Source of the DNA: an uncultured Bartonella sp.
GTDB lineage: Bacteria; Pseudomonadota; Alphaproteobacteria; Rhizobiales; Rhizobiaceae
NCBI GenBank assembly: GCA_943913205.1
Contig: CALTWN010000002.1
Span: forward strand, 1-58,242
Direction of reading: 5' to 3'
DNA length: 58,242 bases
A program made the translations under genes and the position numbers. The notes below the pieces were generated by a model that did not search any database, was not told the DNA's origin, and worked only from the letters and a program-made list of their open reading frames with translations. Numbering within the stretch: position 1 is the first letter of the stretch; every line of letters begins with the position of its first letter. Shown here piece by piece: positions 50,648 to 58,242 of this stretch.

Positions 50648-52264
50648 ATGATTATTTTTGCGTTTTGTATTTTACTTGCCTTATGCATAATTTTGCTTTT
50701 TGTTTTGTACCAACACGCACATAGCAAATTTGTTAAAAATGTGCGTGGTGAGAAAAGCTATTCATATGGCACAAAAGATTGTACTACACAACTTGATTTT
50801 TGTTTACAAGATTTGGCCCTAAATAATGATGGTTTAGGTTATAAAAAAAATGCTATAGCATTAATTAAAGAAAATATAGACGCTTTTGCCGCTAGAATCT
50901 TGGCTGCTAAAATGGCTGGTCGTAGTTTAGACTTAATGTATTATATATTTGAAGATGACCGGGTAGGTAAGCTGTTATTGCACGAGTTAGTCCAGGCTGC
51001 AAATAGGGGTGTTCGCGTAAGACTTTTAATAGATGATATCAATGTAGGAGCTCGTGACCCGATTTTTAGAGCGCTTGATAAGCATCCAAATATTGAAATA
51101 CGGTTATTTAATCCGTGCCGCGCTAGGGGATTTAACGTAAAACGAGTTATTGAATTTGTGCTTCGAGCTGTCTCGCTTACACGTAGAATGCATAATAAGG
51201 CTTATATAGCTGATGGGCGTATAGCCTTTGTTGGAGGTAGGAATATAGCTGACGCTTATTTTGGTGCAAGCGAAAATTCAAATGCAAGAGATTTGGATGT
51301 GATGTTAAGCGGCCCTGTGGTGTCAGAGGTTGAAGATATATTTGATTTATATTGGAATAGTGATGTTGTGGTGCCAATACATGGATTGGTGCTAACTATA
51401 GGGCCAAGAGGTTTAGAATATTGGGAAGAATATTTACGTAAATACCGTAATTTTAATATAAATAAAACTTTAGTAGACGACATTAATAATATGTCGTTTT
51501 ATCATTTTTTACGCCCTAATAAGTATTTATTTGCCGTTGAAAATGTGAGAGTCTTATCAGATCCGCCAGAAAAAGCTATGAAAAAGCAAAATAAAAGCTG
51601 GTTGGTACATTTTTTATTTTCATGTCTTGAGCAGGCGACCAGAGATGTACAAATTACCTCGCCATATTTTGTTCCTGGTGTGTGGGGCGTAGAGCAATTA
51701 ACTAGCTTAGTTAATAAGGGCATTAATGTAAGCGTGTTAACCAATTCTTTGGCCACTACAGATGTAGCTGCAACTTACGGTGGCTATATCCATTATCGAA
51801 AAGAGTTGCTTGAATATGGTATTAAACTATACGAGCTTAGGCCCCCCTCAATAGAATATAGCAATAAATTTATAATTCGAAATAATCGTAGAAGAAAAAA
51901 GCCCCCTAAATTGCATTTTTTAGTTCGTCACACCTCAAACTTACACACCAAAGCGTTTCTTATAGATAAATATAAAGCTTTCGTTGGGTCTTTTAATTTT
52001 GACATGCGCTCTGTTGTACTTAATACAGAAATGGGTGTTTATTTTGAGTGTAAACCTTTGGCAGCTCACATGGATATTTTATTTTATGAGGAAATTTCTC
52101 CCCTTATGAGCTATCGTCTAACAGCTACGAGAAATGGAGAGATAAATTGGGTGTTTAGGGAGGGCAATCGCACTACCTTTAGCACATATGAGCCTGATGT
52201 TAGCCTTTTTAGACGCTTATTAGTACGTTTTGTGCGTTTACTTCCAATAAAATCGCAGTTATGA
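50648..52264 (+). CDS. Phospholipase D-like protein with two HKD motifs (cardiolipin synthase-like)
   Basis: The enzyme probably makes or remodels phospholipids such as cardiolipin. The 538-residue product starts with a membrane segment (IIFAFCILLALCIILLFVLY). It then has a first HKD motif, MHNKAYIADGRIAFVGGRNI, and a second, LHTKAFLIDKYKAFVGSFNF. LMYYIFEDDRVGKLLLHEL and VRVRLLIDDINVGARDP are also typical of the PLDc_2 group. The layout resembles the ClsC/YmdC family. A hairpin terminator follows ten bases after the stop. The exact substrate is inference. Confidence 0.88.
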   Translation: MIIFAFCILLALCIILLFVLYQHAHSKFVKNVRGEKSYSYGTKDCTTQLDFCLQDLALNNDGLGYKKNAIALIKENIDAFAARILAAKMAGRSLDLMYYIFEDDRVGKLLLHELVQAANRGVRVRLLIDDINVGARDPIFRALDKHPNIEIRLFNPCRARGFNVKRVIEFVLRAVSLTRRMHNKAYIADGRIAFVGGRNIADAYFGASENSNARDLDVMLSGPVVSEVEDIFDLYWNSDVVVPIHGLVLTIGPRGLEYWEEYLRKYRNFNINKTLVDDINNMSFYHFLRPNKYLFAVENVRVLSDPPEKAMKKQNKSWLVHFLFSCLEQATRDVQITSPYFVPGVWGVEQLTSLVNKGINVSVLTNSLATTDVAATYGGYIHYRKELLEYGIKLYELRPPSIEYSNKFIIRNNRRRKKPPKLHFLVRHTSNLHTKAFLIDKYKAFVGSFNFDMRSVVLNTEMGVYFECKPLAAHMDILFYEEISPLMSYRLTATRNGEINWVFREGNRTTFSTYEPDVSLFRRLLVRFVRLLPIKSQL

Positions 52265-52273
52265 TATTGCAAT

Positions 52274-52302
52274 AAAGGGCTGCGCAAAAAGCACAGCCCT
52301 TT
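52274..52302. terminator. Convergent hairpin terminator after the phospholipase gene
   Basis: AAAGGGCTG at 52274-52282 pairs exactly with CAGCCCTTT at 52294-52302, extended inward by two more pairs across one mismatch with an AAAAA loop. It ends the PLD gene and lies 33 bases beyond the stop of the small gene on the minus strand, so it may serve both. The T-tract on either side is weak. Confidence 0.65.
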
Positions 52303-52334
52303 ACTATATTTTAATAGGTTAGATAAACCCGATT

Positions 52335-52484
52335 TTAGCGTTTGTTAGACATGCTGCTGCCTGTTTGAGAGGCACGTCCGCGACCGTTCGAAGAACTGCT
52401 GACGTCGGATTTCTTGTGGCTGCGACCGGACATGGAATCCGTGCGGCTTTTGGTGCTTGTTGCTTTTGCATTTCTAGTAGTCAT
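52335..52484 (-). CDS. Small basic serine-rich protein (49 residues)
   Basis: The ATG at 52484 is preceded by AAGGAG eight bases upstream, a strong ribosome-binding site. The 49-residue product has about 14 Ser, 11 Lys/Arg and only two acidic residues, almost no hydrophobic residues, and segments such as TSTKSRTDSMSGRSHKKS and VSSSSNGRGRASQTGSS. It is predicted to be disordered. By hand count the coding region is 77 G/C of 150 bases (51%), against roughly one third around it. An in-frame extension upstream to 52730 lacks a ribosome-binding site. It may bind nucleic acid or envelope polymer, but I do not recognise it. Confidence 0.6.
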   Translation of the reverse strand: MTTRNAKATSTKSRTDSMSGRSHKKSDVSSSSNGRGRASQTGSSMSNKR

Positions 52485-52503
52485 TCTCTTTACTCCTTTT
52501 AAA

Positions 52504-52516
52504 GTTGCCTGGCAAC
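52504..52516. promoter_or_regulatory. 13-bp perfect palindrome upstream of the small basic protein gene
   Basis: GTTGCCTGGCAAC is a perfect palindrome around its central base. It overlaps a second inverted repeat, CTGGC-AACTA-GCCAG. It lies just upstream of the AAGGAG of the minus-strand small gene. It could be an operator or an mRNA 5' hairpin. The dyad is certain and the role is not. Confidence 0.45.
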
Positions 52517-52654
52517 TAGCCAGTAAAGAAATAACGATAGTGCTAATCATTAGTTCCAAAAAACCGATAAAAGCAACTTCTATATATGTAAGATTCATAA
52601 AATAGTAAGAGTATGTTATAAACTGTTTCATTGTAGTTATTTTAAGGAAAATAA

Positions 52655-53917
52655 ATGCGCCTAGGTGGAATGATAGCAGCTTCAGTAGAATTGCTAAATG
52701 ATTTTTTTGTATATAAAAAACCAATATCAAAGCTTATTAAGGAGTGGGGCGCAGCGCACAGATTCGCCGGCTCTAATGACAGAAATAAGATAGCTAATAT
52801 AATTTATGATGTATTGCGATCATATAATAACTTCAAAGCTATAGCAAAAACTGATGCGTTGGAAGAAATAATATTTATTAACCTATTATGTGGGCAGTAC
52901 AGCATAGGCTATAGCGCGTTAGAATTTGAATTAAGCACAAATAAACATGCCTCACATTTATTAAAATATTTATCTTATTGCCGTGATTTAGAAATTAGAG
53001 CTGTAAAAACAGATGATGCTGCCTTTGATTTGGCTAATATTTTACAATGGCAAAAAAAATATTTTAAAAAAAGTTTTGATGCAAATTGGGTGCAAGAAGC
53101 TGCAGCTTTATCAGCTAGGGCGCCAGTTGATATAAGGGTAAATACACTTAAAGCCACTATAGAAGACATACAAAAACAGTTAAATCTTAAAAATATCGAT
53201 AAGTTTATCGAGGAGGCTTTTCGTATTGAGGCATGTTATAGAGCAGATAAGAAGCATAATTTATTATCTCTAGATGCATATAAAAAAGGCCATTTTGAAA
53301 TACAGGACTTTGGTTCACAAGTAATTGCTAAGCTTGTTGGCGCCAAAGAGCATATGCAAATTTTAGATTATTGCGCAGGCTCTGGGGGTAAAAGCTTAAG
53401 CATGGCAGCGCATATGAATAATAGGGGGCATATATTTGCGTATGATAAATATAAATATAGGCTTGATCCTATATATGAAAGAATAAAAAGATCAGGCGCT
53501 AGCATTGTGCGCCCCCTTAATAATTTATGCGATTTAGAACACAAAATGGATATTGTTGTGGTAGATGCACCTTGTAGTGGTAGTGGAACTTGGCGCCGTT
53601 TTCCTGATAATAAATATTTATTACAAGAGCATGATTTGTTGCATATTATAGAAACCCAGCAACATATATTGCAACAATCTTGTAAATATGTAAAAAAAGG
53701 GGGATATTTATGCTATATGACCTGTTCACTTTTTGCTGCTGAAAATGATAAGCAAATTGAAATTTTTATTAAGAATAATCCGCAATTTAAACTAGATAAA
53801 TTTAAAATAGGCGCTATAAAAGATATACCATATTTTACTAAATATGGGGTGCTTTTAACTCCTTTTAAAAGCAATTGTGACGGATTTTATTTTGCCGCTT
53901 TGAAAAGAGAGGTTTAA
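52655..53917 (+). CDS. RsmB-like 16S rRNA (cytosine-C5) methyltransferase
   Basis: The enzyme methylates a cytosine in 16S rRNA. The 420-residue product has an N-terminal helical region (RFAGSNDRNKIANIIYDVLR), then APVDIRVNTLKATIEDIQKQ. The SAM site is ILDYCAGSGGKSLSMAAHMN. The first Cys motif is VVDAPCSGSGTWRRFPDNK and the catalytic Cys lies in CYMTCSLFAAEND. It belongs to the NOL1/NOP2/Sun family, closest in layout to RsmB. A ribosome-binding site AAGGAAA precedes ATG 52655. Its stop codon overlaps the stop of the convergent BCCT gene. Confidence 0.88.
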   Translation: MRLGGMIAASVELLNDFFVYKKPISKLIKEWGAAHRFAGSNDRNKIANIIYDVLRSYNNFKAIAKTDALEEIIFINLLCGQYSIGYSALEFELSTNKHASHLLKYLSYCRDLEIRAVKTDDAAFDLANILQWQKKYFKKSFDANWVQEAAALSARAPVDIRVNTLKATIEDIQKQLNLKNIDKFIEEAFRIEACYRADKKHNLLSLDAYKKGHFEIQDFGSQVIAKLVGAKEHMQILDYCAGSGGKSLSMAAHMNNRGHIFAYDKYKYRLDPIYERIKRSGASIVRPLNNLCDLEHKMDIVVVDAPCSGSGTWRRFPDNKYLLQEHDLLHIIETQQHILQQSCKYVKKGGYLCYMTCSLFAAENDKQIEIFIKNNPQFKLDKFKIGAIKDIPYFTKYGVLLTPFKSNCDGFYFAALKREV

Positions 53918-55410
53918 GTTTTTATTACATTCTTTATAAAGCTAACCATAAATGCAATAATAACAAATGAAAAAGGAAAGGCCAACAAAACTACAACGGT
54001 TTGAATCGCCATAAAATTACCCGCTAAAAATAATCCTATAGTCACAAAGCAAGGTACCACGCACCAAAATACACGCAGCCAAGTTGGAGATTCTATGGCA
54101 GCTGGCTTGGTGTGTGTTAACAAGCTTAACTCAGAAATCACAATACAACCTGAATCGACAGGAGCAAAAAACAAGATACAGCTAATTAAGGTGGTGATAA
54201 TTATTAAAACTTTAGAAAAATTTAAATAAATTAGAAATTTAAAAATAGAAAGCTCAGGATGAGCTAAAATATTATCGGCTAAATCCTTTGCACCATTATT
54301 TATTATAAGGTAAAGCGTGCTATTACCGAAAATACTTAACCACAGTAAAGAAAAAATCAAAGGTATAAACATCGTGCATAAAATTAATTCCCTTATTGTG
54401 CGTCCCTTTGATATTTTTGCAATAAACATACCAACAAAAGGCGCCCAAGATACCCACCATGCCCAATAAAACACTGTCCATAAACCCCGCCAAACAGTAG
54501 CTTTTTGGTATAAATACATATTAAAACTTAAATGAAGAAAATTATTTAAGTAATCGCCGGTATTTTGAACTATAGCATCAAGTAAATGTGCAGTGTGACC
54601 GTCGATAAATACATATAATAATAAGCCGCATAATGCATAAATATTAATTTGCGATATAACAGCAATACCATGCTCAATACCTAATATAGCTATAAAGGCG
54701 GCAATAATAGTTAAAATAGTTATTACAATAATTAAATTTGTAGTAGAAGCTTCTATACCAAATATAATACCTATGCCAGCATTTATAACTAAAGCTCCTA
54801 GCCCTAAATTTGTAACCATAGCTATAATTGTTGCAAAAATGCTAAAGATATCAACAATATTACCAACATATTTTTGGCTAGATTTTGTAGGTAAGAGGTC
54901 GCGTAAGGGACTACGAATTGTTAAATTATAATTTTTTACATAAGTAAAATAGCTCAAAACTACACCCATCAAAGCATATAACGCCCAGCCATGTATGCCC
55001 CAATGCAAAAAAGTAAGCACCATAGAATTTTGCGCAGCTTGTGCAGTTTGCCCGACACCTATTGGAGGATTGTAAAAATGTTCAACAGGCTCATAGCATC
55101 CATAATATAAAATGGCTATACCAATACCTGCAGAAAACAGCATAAACATCCAAGATAAAAAGTTATATTCAGGAATATCAGTTGGGGTACCTAATTTTAT
55201 ATTGCCATAGCGGCTAAATACAAGCCATAAGCAAAAGCAAACGCAGCTAAATATTAGTATCATATAGTACCAACTAAAATTTTCCGACATAAATAGCTGG
55301 GCAGAGGTTAAAAACTTTCCACTTAATATGGGCATAAATATAGTGCATAGAGCAAGTATGCCTATAAATAATGATGATAAATAAAAAACTGATTTATTTA
55401 GTTTGTGCAT
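53914..55410 (-). CDS. BCCT family transporter (choline/betaine/carnitine)
   Basis: The product is 498 residues with about twelve membrane helices. It has FMLFSAGIGIAILYYGCYEP, the betaine-transporter motif VFYWAWWVSWAPFVGMFIAK followed by SKGRTIRE, and the FLHWGIHGWALYALMGVVLS region. These are signatures of BCCT carriers, which import quaternary ammonium solutes by Na+ or H+ symport. I choose ATG 55410, which overlaps nhaA by 17 bases. An ATG at 55455 would add 15 residues. It lies in an operon with nhaA, suggesting joint salt or osmotic control. The substrate cannot be told from sequence. Confidence 0.9.
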   Translation of the reverse strand: MHKLNKSVFYLSSLFIGILALCTIFMPILSGKFLTSAQLFMSENFSWYYMILIFSCVCFCLWLVFSRYGNIKLGTPTDIPEYNFLSWMFMLFSAGIGIAILYYGCYEPVEHFYNPPIGVGQTAQAAQNSMVLTFLHWGIHGWALYALMGVVLSYFTYVKNYNLTIRSPLRDLLPTKSSQKYVGNIVDIFSIFATIIAMVTNLGLGALVINAGIGIIFGIEASTTNLIIVITILTIIAAFIAILGIEHGIAVISQINIYALCGLLLYVFIDGHTAHLLDAIVQNTGDYLNNFLHLSFNMYLYQKATVWRGLWTVFYWAWWVSWAPFVGMFIAKISKGRTIRELILCTMFIPLIFSLLWLSIFGNSTLYLIINNGAKDLADNILAHPELSIFKFLIYLNFSKVLIIITTLISCILFFAPVDSGCIVISELSLLTHTKPAAIESPTWLRVFWCVVPCFVTIGLFLAGNFMAIQTVVVLLAFPFSFVIIAFMVSFIKNVIKT

Positions 55411-56554
55411 AATTCTTATTTCTTTTCGTGCTAAAATAACCGTATAGTAATCCAATTATAGCTGCAATAAAGGAGCCAAAGGTAACTCCTATTTTAGCGC
55501 TTTGAATTGAGTTGTTACTAGTAAAGCTTAGTAAAATGGTAAATAAGGCCATTGTAAAGCCAATACCTGAAAGTAAACTTATAAATAAAAAATGTTTTAA
55601 ATTAACACTTTGCGGCAAGTGGCAAAACCCCAATTTTATACCAAAAAATCCAGTGCTGAATATACCTAAAGGCTTACCTATAATTAATGCTGCCATAATT
55701 CCAAATATAAGCCTTATATTTTCGTAATTTGCTAAATTAATAGCATTAAAGCTAATATTTGCATTGGCAAAGCTAAAAATTGGCATAATAGCAAAAGAAA
55801 CTATTAGGTTTAAAAAATGTAAAAATCCGTGATTGTGAATAAAGGGTGTTTTTTGCTTTGTAAGTAAGCCTATAATAACACCACTTAAAGTAGGATGAAT
55901 ACCTGCTTTAAAAAAACTTAACCACAGAGCGAAAAAAGCTACACATAAAACAAATTTATTAGCAAATTTTTTATTTATAAAATAAAAAATTATAGTAATT
56001 ATAAAAGAGCAAAGAAGAGGTAGCAGATTTATTGTGTTGCTATAAAATAAAGCTATTATTAAAATAGCTAAAATATCGTCTATAATAGCGATAGATAAAA
56101 GAATTATACGTAAATTACGTGGAAACCTGCTGTGCAATATAGAGTAAATGCCAATAGCAAAAGCTATGTCGGTGGCTGTTGGTATAGCCCACCCTTTAAT
56201 AAGAGGTTCGTTGTGGTTAAAACTGATATAAATTAATGCAGGTACTAAAACGCCGCCAAAAGCTGCTATTAAAGGTAATAATGCGTGCTTTGTTTTTGCC
56301 AAGGCGCCATATTTTAATTCATGGCGTAATTCTATTCCTACTTGCAAAAAGAAAAAGCTCATAAGAACATCATTAACTAAAAAATGTCCTGATATATTAG
56401 TGTTAAAGAAATTTTTATCAAAAATATATTGGTGTATGTATTGAAACCTACTATTTACTAATAAAATAGCAAAACTGGCGCATAAGCATAACAACAAGCC
56501 GCAAAAAGCTTCGTTTCGTAGGAAAGATTTAATGTTACTTACATAGTTGCGCAT
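55394..56554 (-). CDS. nhaA: Na+/H+ antiporter NhaA
   Basis: NhaA exchanges Na+ for H+ across the inner membrane. The 386-residue product has about eleven or twelve membrane helices. It carries FLQVGIELRHELKYGALAKT, IPTATDIAFAIGIYSILHSR, and the ion-binding Asp pair in LSIAIIDDILAILIIALFYS. The C-terminus SLLSGIGFTMALFTILLSF fits. It starts seven bases after the AsmA-like gene and overlaps the BCCT gene, so the three are probably one transcript. Confidence 0.96.
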   Translation of the reverse strand: MRNYVSNIKSFLRNEAFCGLLLCLCASFAILLVNSRFQYIHQYIFDKNFFNTNISGHFLVNDVLMSFFFLQVGIELRHELKYGALAKTKHALLPLIAAFGGVLVPALIYISFNHNEPLIKGWAIPTATDIAFAIGIYSILHSRFPRNLRIILLSIAIIDDILAILIIALFYSNTINLLPLLCSFIITIIFYFINKKFANKFVLCVAFFALWLSFFKAGIHPTLSGVIIGLLTKQKTPFIHNHGFLHFLNLIVSFAIMPIFSFANANISFNAINLANYENIRLIFGIMAALIIGKPLGIFSTGFFGIKLGFCHLPQSVNLKHFLFISLLSGIGFTMALFTILLSFTSNNSIQSAKIGVTFGSFIAAIIGLLYGYFSTKRNKNYAQTK

Positions 56555-56561
56555 AGATTTA

Positions 56562-58175
56562 TTATAAATATTTATTATCGATATGCAAATCCATTTTTTG
56601 GCTTATAGAATTAACTGTTGCAGTATTATTATTAAAAAATTCATTAAGCTTCAAGCCATCATTTGACTTGCTAGTTGCTGTAAGGGAAAAACTTTGTGGT
56701 TTTTGCGCAATATCAAGTAGCTTTGTCCCTATTATTTCTCCCAAAATTTTATTATGTAATAAAAGAGGTGGAGATTTTTCTAATAAGGCATATATCAGGG
56801 TTTGTACATCTTCTTTGTTCAAATTATTTTTTAAGCTTATCCAATTTATAATAGACTGTATAAAGCCTCCATCAATATAGGCCATAGCTAATTTATGCAT
56901 TACGATGCTATCTTTAAGGTTTGTAATTATTTGTTCATCTAAGTTGAATAATTTAGGATCTACATTAAAACTATCAAAACTGAAGCGAAATTTAGATGTG
57001 TTATTCATATTTATATCCAAATTATCTAAAGCGAAATTTTGTTTTGCTGGGTTGTAAGTAAATTTTATTTTTCCACTAAGTTTTAGGTCATTATTAGGGT
57101 CTAATATATTTTTATCTTTTGAGATATTAAGATTTGTAAAATTGAATAATAGATTATAAGGGATAAGTTTTTCCCAGTTATCTGGTTTAAGTTCTAATTT
57201 ATCTAGATTTAAATCATTTTGCGGTGTGTGAATAAAAATATTATCTAAACTAACCCCTATTTTTTTTACATGCTTAACAATATTTAAAATATCTTCATAA
57301 TTATCTGGGTTAATTTCTTTAAGAATATTGTTTAATCCTATTGTAAAAGGTTTAACAATAAATGCGCCAATATTTACATTTTGGGCTCTAAAAATTACTG
57401 CACAATTTTCATTTTCACAAATTTTAAAATTAAGTTTTGAGGTTTGTATATTATCCCATAATTGCTTATTTATATTATTCGTGTCGCCATTCCAGATATG
57501 AGCTATATTAGGTAGATTTATGTTTTTTAGCTCACTATTAAACATAGTTGTTGTTATATTTGCGTTTGAAGTAAGAAAGGGTAATAATTTATTTAATTTC
57601 TTATCGTAGGGTAACTGAAGGTTGAGCTTATCAAAAGTAATAGATTGTATGTTGCCATTTTTTATATTGGTAATATTAATTTTAGCAATATCTATGTTAT
57701 GCTGTAAGTGATTTTTATCTTTATATATTATGGTGGCTTTGGGTATGTAAATATTATGAATATTATATTTACGTAATTTATTATTAGTAGAATTTATTTT
57801 TTGGTTTTTTGTAATATCATCTATATTCACTACGGGCATTATAATTGTAAAATTATTATTAGTAACTTTGATATTTTTTGCTATGGCAAATCCGGGTAAA
57901 AACGGTAAGGGGGGTCTTATTTTAGCTAATTGAATAAAAATGCTGCCGATCTTATCAACCGATAAATGCTGGTTAGCAATATTTATGGTGCCAGTTATAC
58001 CTATTTTATTTGGCTGTAATTTTATATGGTATTTTGAAGCCTTTTGCGAAATATATGTTTTTAAAATTGGCTGGAAGTAAAAAAAATAAGATATTACAGC
58101 CGCAAATGCTACAGTTAAACAAACTATTAGCCAAAAAATAAATTTTTTAAGCTTTTTAAATCTTAAATAGTTCAT
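56562..58175 (-). CDS. Membrane-anchored AsmA-like/uncharacterised protein
   Basis: The 537-residue product has one N-terminal membrane helix (FIFWLIVCLTVAFAAVISYF), followed by a large periplasmic region rich in N, I and K with alternating hydrophobic residues as in beta structure. It includes IGITGTINIANQHLSVDKIG and DNLDINMNNTSKFRFSFDSF. The layout resembles AsmA-like or DUF2125 proteins that sit in the envelope, but I cannot confirm a named domain. It heads the operon with nhaA and the BCCT gene. No function is assigned. The upstream 67 bases to the window end hold nothing recognisable. Confidence 0.6.
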   Translation of the reverse strand: MNYLRFKKLKKFIFWLIVCLTVAFAAVISYFFYFQPILKTYISQKASKYHIKLQPNKIGITGTINIANQHLSVDKIGSIFIQLAKIRPPLPFLPGFAIAKNIKVTNNNFTIIMPVVNIDDITKNQKINSTNNKLRKYNIHNIYIPKATIIYKDKNHLQHNIDIAKINITNIKNGNIQSITFDKLNLQLPYDKKLNKLLPFLTSNANITTTMFNSELKNINLPNIAHIWNGDTNNINKQLWDNIQTSKLNFKICENENCAVIFRAQNVNIGAFIVKPFTIGLNNILKEINPDNYEDILNIVKHVKKIGVSLDNIFIHTPQNDLNLDKLELKPDNWEKLIPYNLLFNFTNLNISKDKNILDPNNDLKLSGKIKFTYNPAKQNFALDNLDINMNNTSKFRFSFDSFNVDPKLFNLDEQIITNLKDSIVMHKLAMAYIDGGFIQSIINWISLKNNLNKEDVQTLIYALLEKSPPLLLHNKILGEIIGTKLLDIAQKPQSFSLTATSKSNDGLKLNEFFNNNTATVNSISQKMDLHIDNKYL

Positions 58176-58242
58176 TATTCATTTGCCTTTATTTTTTAGA
58201 TAGTGTCTAATTTAAAATATATATTCAAAAAAATAAATTAGC

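Noticed and set aside
52485..52730. Upstream in-frame extension of the small basic gene with a hydrophobic segment
   Set aside because: No ribosome-binding site precedes the possible ATGs and the G+C drops, whereas ATG 52484 has AAGGAG. The extension also overlaps the rsmB start.
1..58242. tRNA, rRNA, CRISPR, insertion sequence or prophage
   Set aside because: No cloverleaf, repeat-spacer pattern, transposase or terminal inverted repeats were recognised on reading the window.

Overview
This 58 kb window is AT-rich (roughly one third G+C by eye) alphaproteobacterial chromosome. The gene families and their order point to the Hyphomicrobiales (Rhizobiales: the Rhizobium/Brucella/Bartonella neighbourhood). 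The markers are MotC and MotE next to MotB, the FtcR/Rem-type regulator, FlaF and FlbT, a DUF1217 protein beside flgF, a short rhizobial-type flagellin, and an Omp10-like lipoprotein beside hemH. The low G+C, short intergenic gaps, frequent gene overlaps and frequent TTG/GTG starts suggest a compact genome, such as that of a host-associated lineage. I cannot name a genus. I see no tRNA, rRNA, CRISPR, IS element or prophage.

Region 1 (1-29653) is a nearly complete flagellar cluster. A leftward operon reads motA, fliM, a coiled-coil membrane protein, fliN, fliG, flhB and a conserved-looking ORF cut by the left edge. Divergently, a rightward series reads DUF1217, flgF, fliI, flgB, flgC, fliE, flgG, flgA, flgI, motE, flgH, fliL and fliP. 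After a gap with an 11-bp perfect dyad come fliF, a fliH-like gene, motB, motC, fliK (motD) and a small lytic transglycosylase. Then come the regulator ftcR/rem and flgE, flgK, flgL, flaF, flbT, flgD and fliQ. Together these encode switch, stator, MS/P/L rings, rod, hook, hook-filament junction, most of the export gate and the flagellin regulators. No flhA, fliR, chemotaxis or visNR genes are seen. They must lie outside the window or be absent.

Region 2 (30031-37774) is a rightward housekeeping run: ppx/gppA, rlmE, obgE, nadD, rsfS, rlmH, an envC-like gene, ctpA, rppH, yggT and a DUF167 gene. It covers ribosome maturation, NAD synthesis, division-site murein control and RNA decapping. The only flagellin gene lies convergent to its end, on the minus strand, with its own terminator (inside the DUF167 gene), leader hairpin and upstream repeats.

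Region 3 (38857-49123) holds leftward typA-ppa-glpX, mgtE, mltB plus an SGNH-like pseudoenzyme, and hemH-omp10, with rightward galU and kdsD between them.

Region 4 (49264-58175) holds a degenerate NtrC-type regulator, a two-HKD phospholipase D/cardiolipin synthase-like protein and a tiny, basic, serine-rich protein of unusually high G+C. It also holds an rsmB-like rRNA methyltransferase and a leftward operon of an AsmA-like protein, the Na+/H+ antiporter NhaA and a BCCT transporter.

The points most worth follow-up are the leader and upstream architecture of the flagellin gene (possible FlbT target), the dyad before fliF, the extra TM/coiled-coil gene between fliM and fliN, the bEBP that has lost both Walker motifs and the GAFTGA loop, the SGNH protein without catalytic Ser/His, and the 49-residue basic protein.
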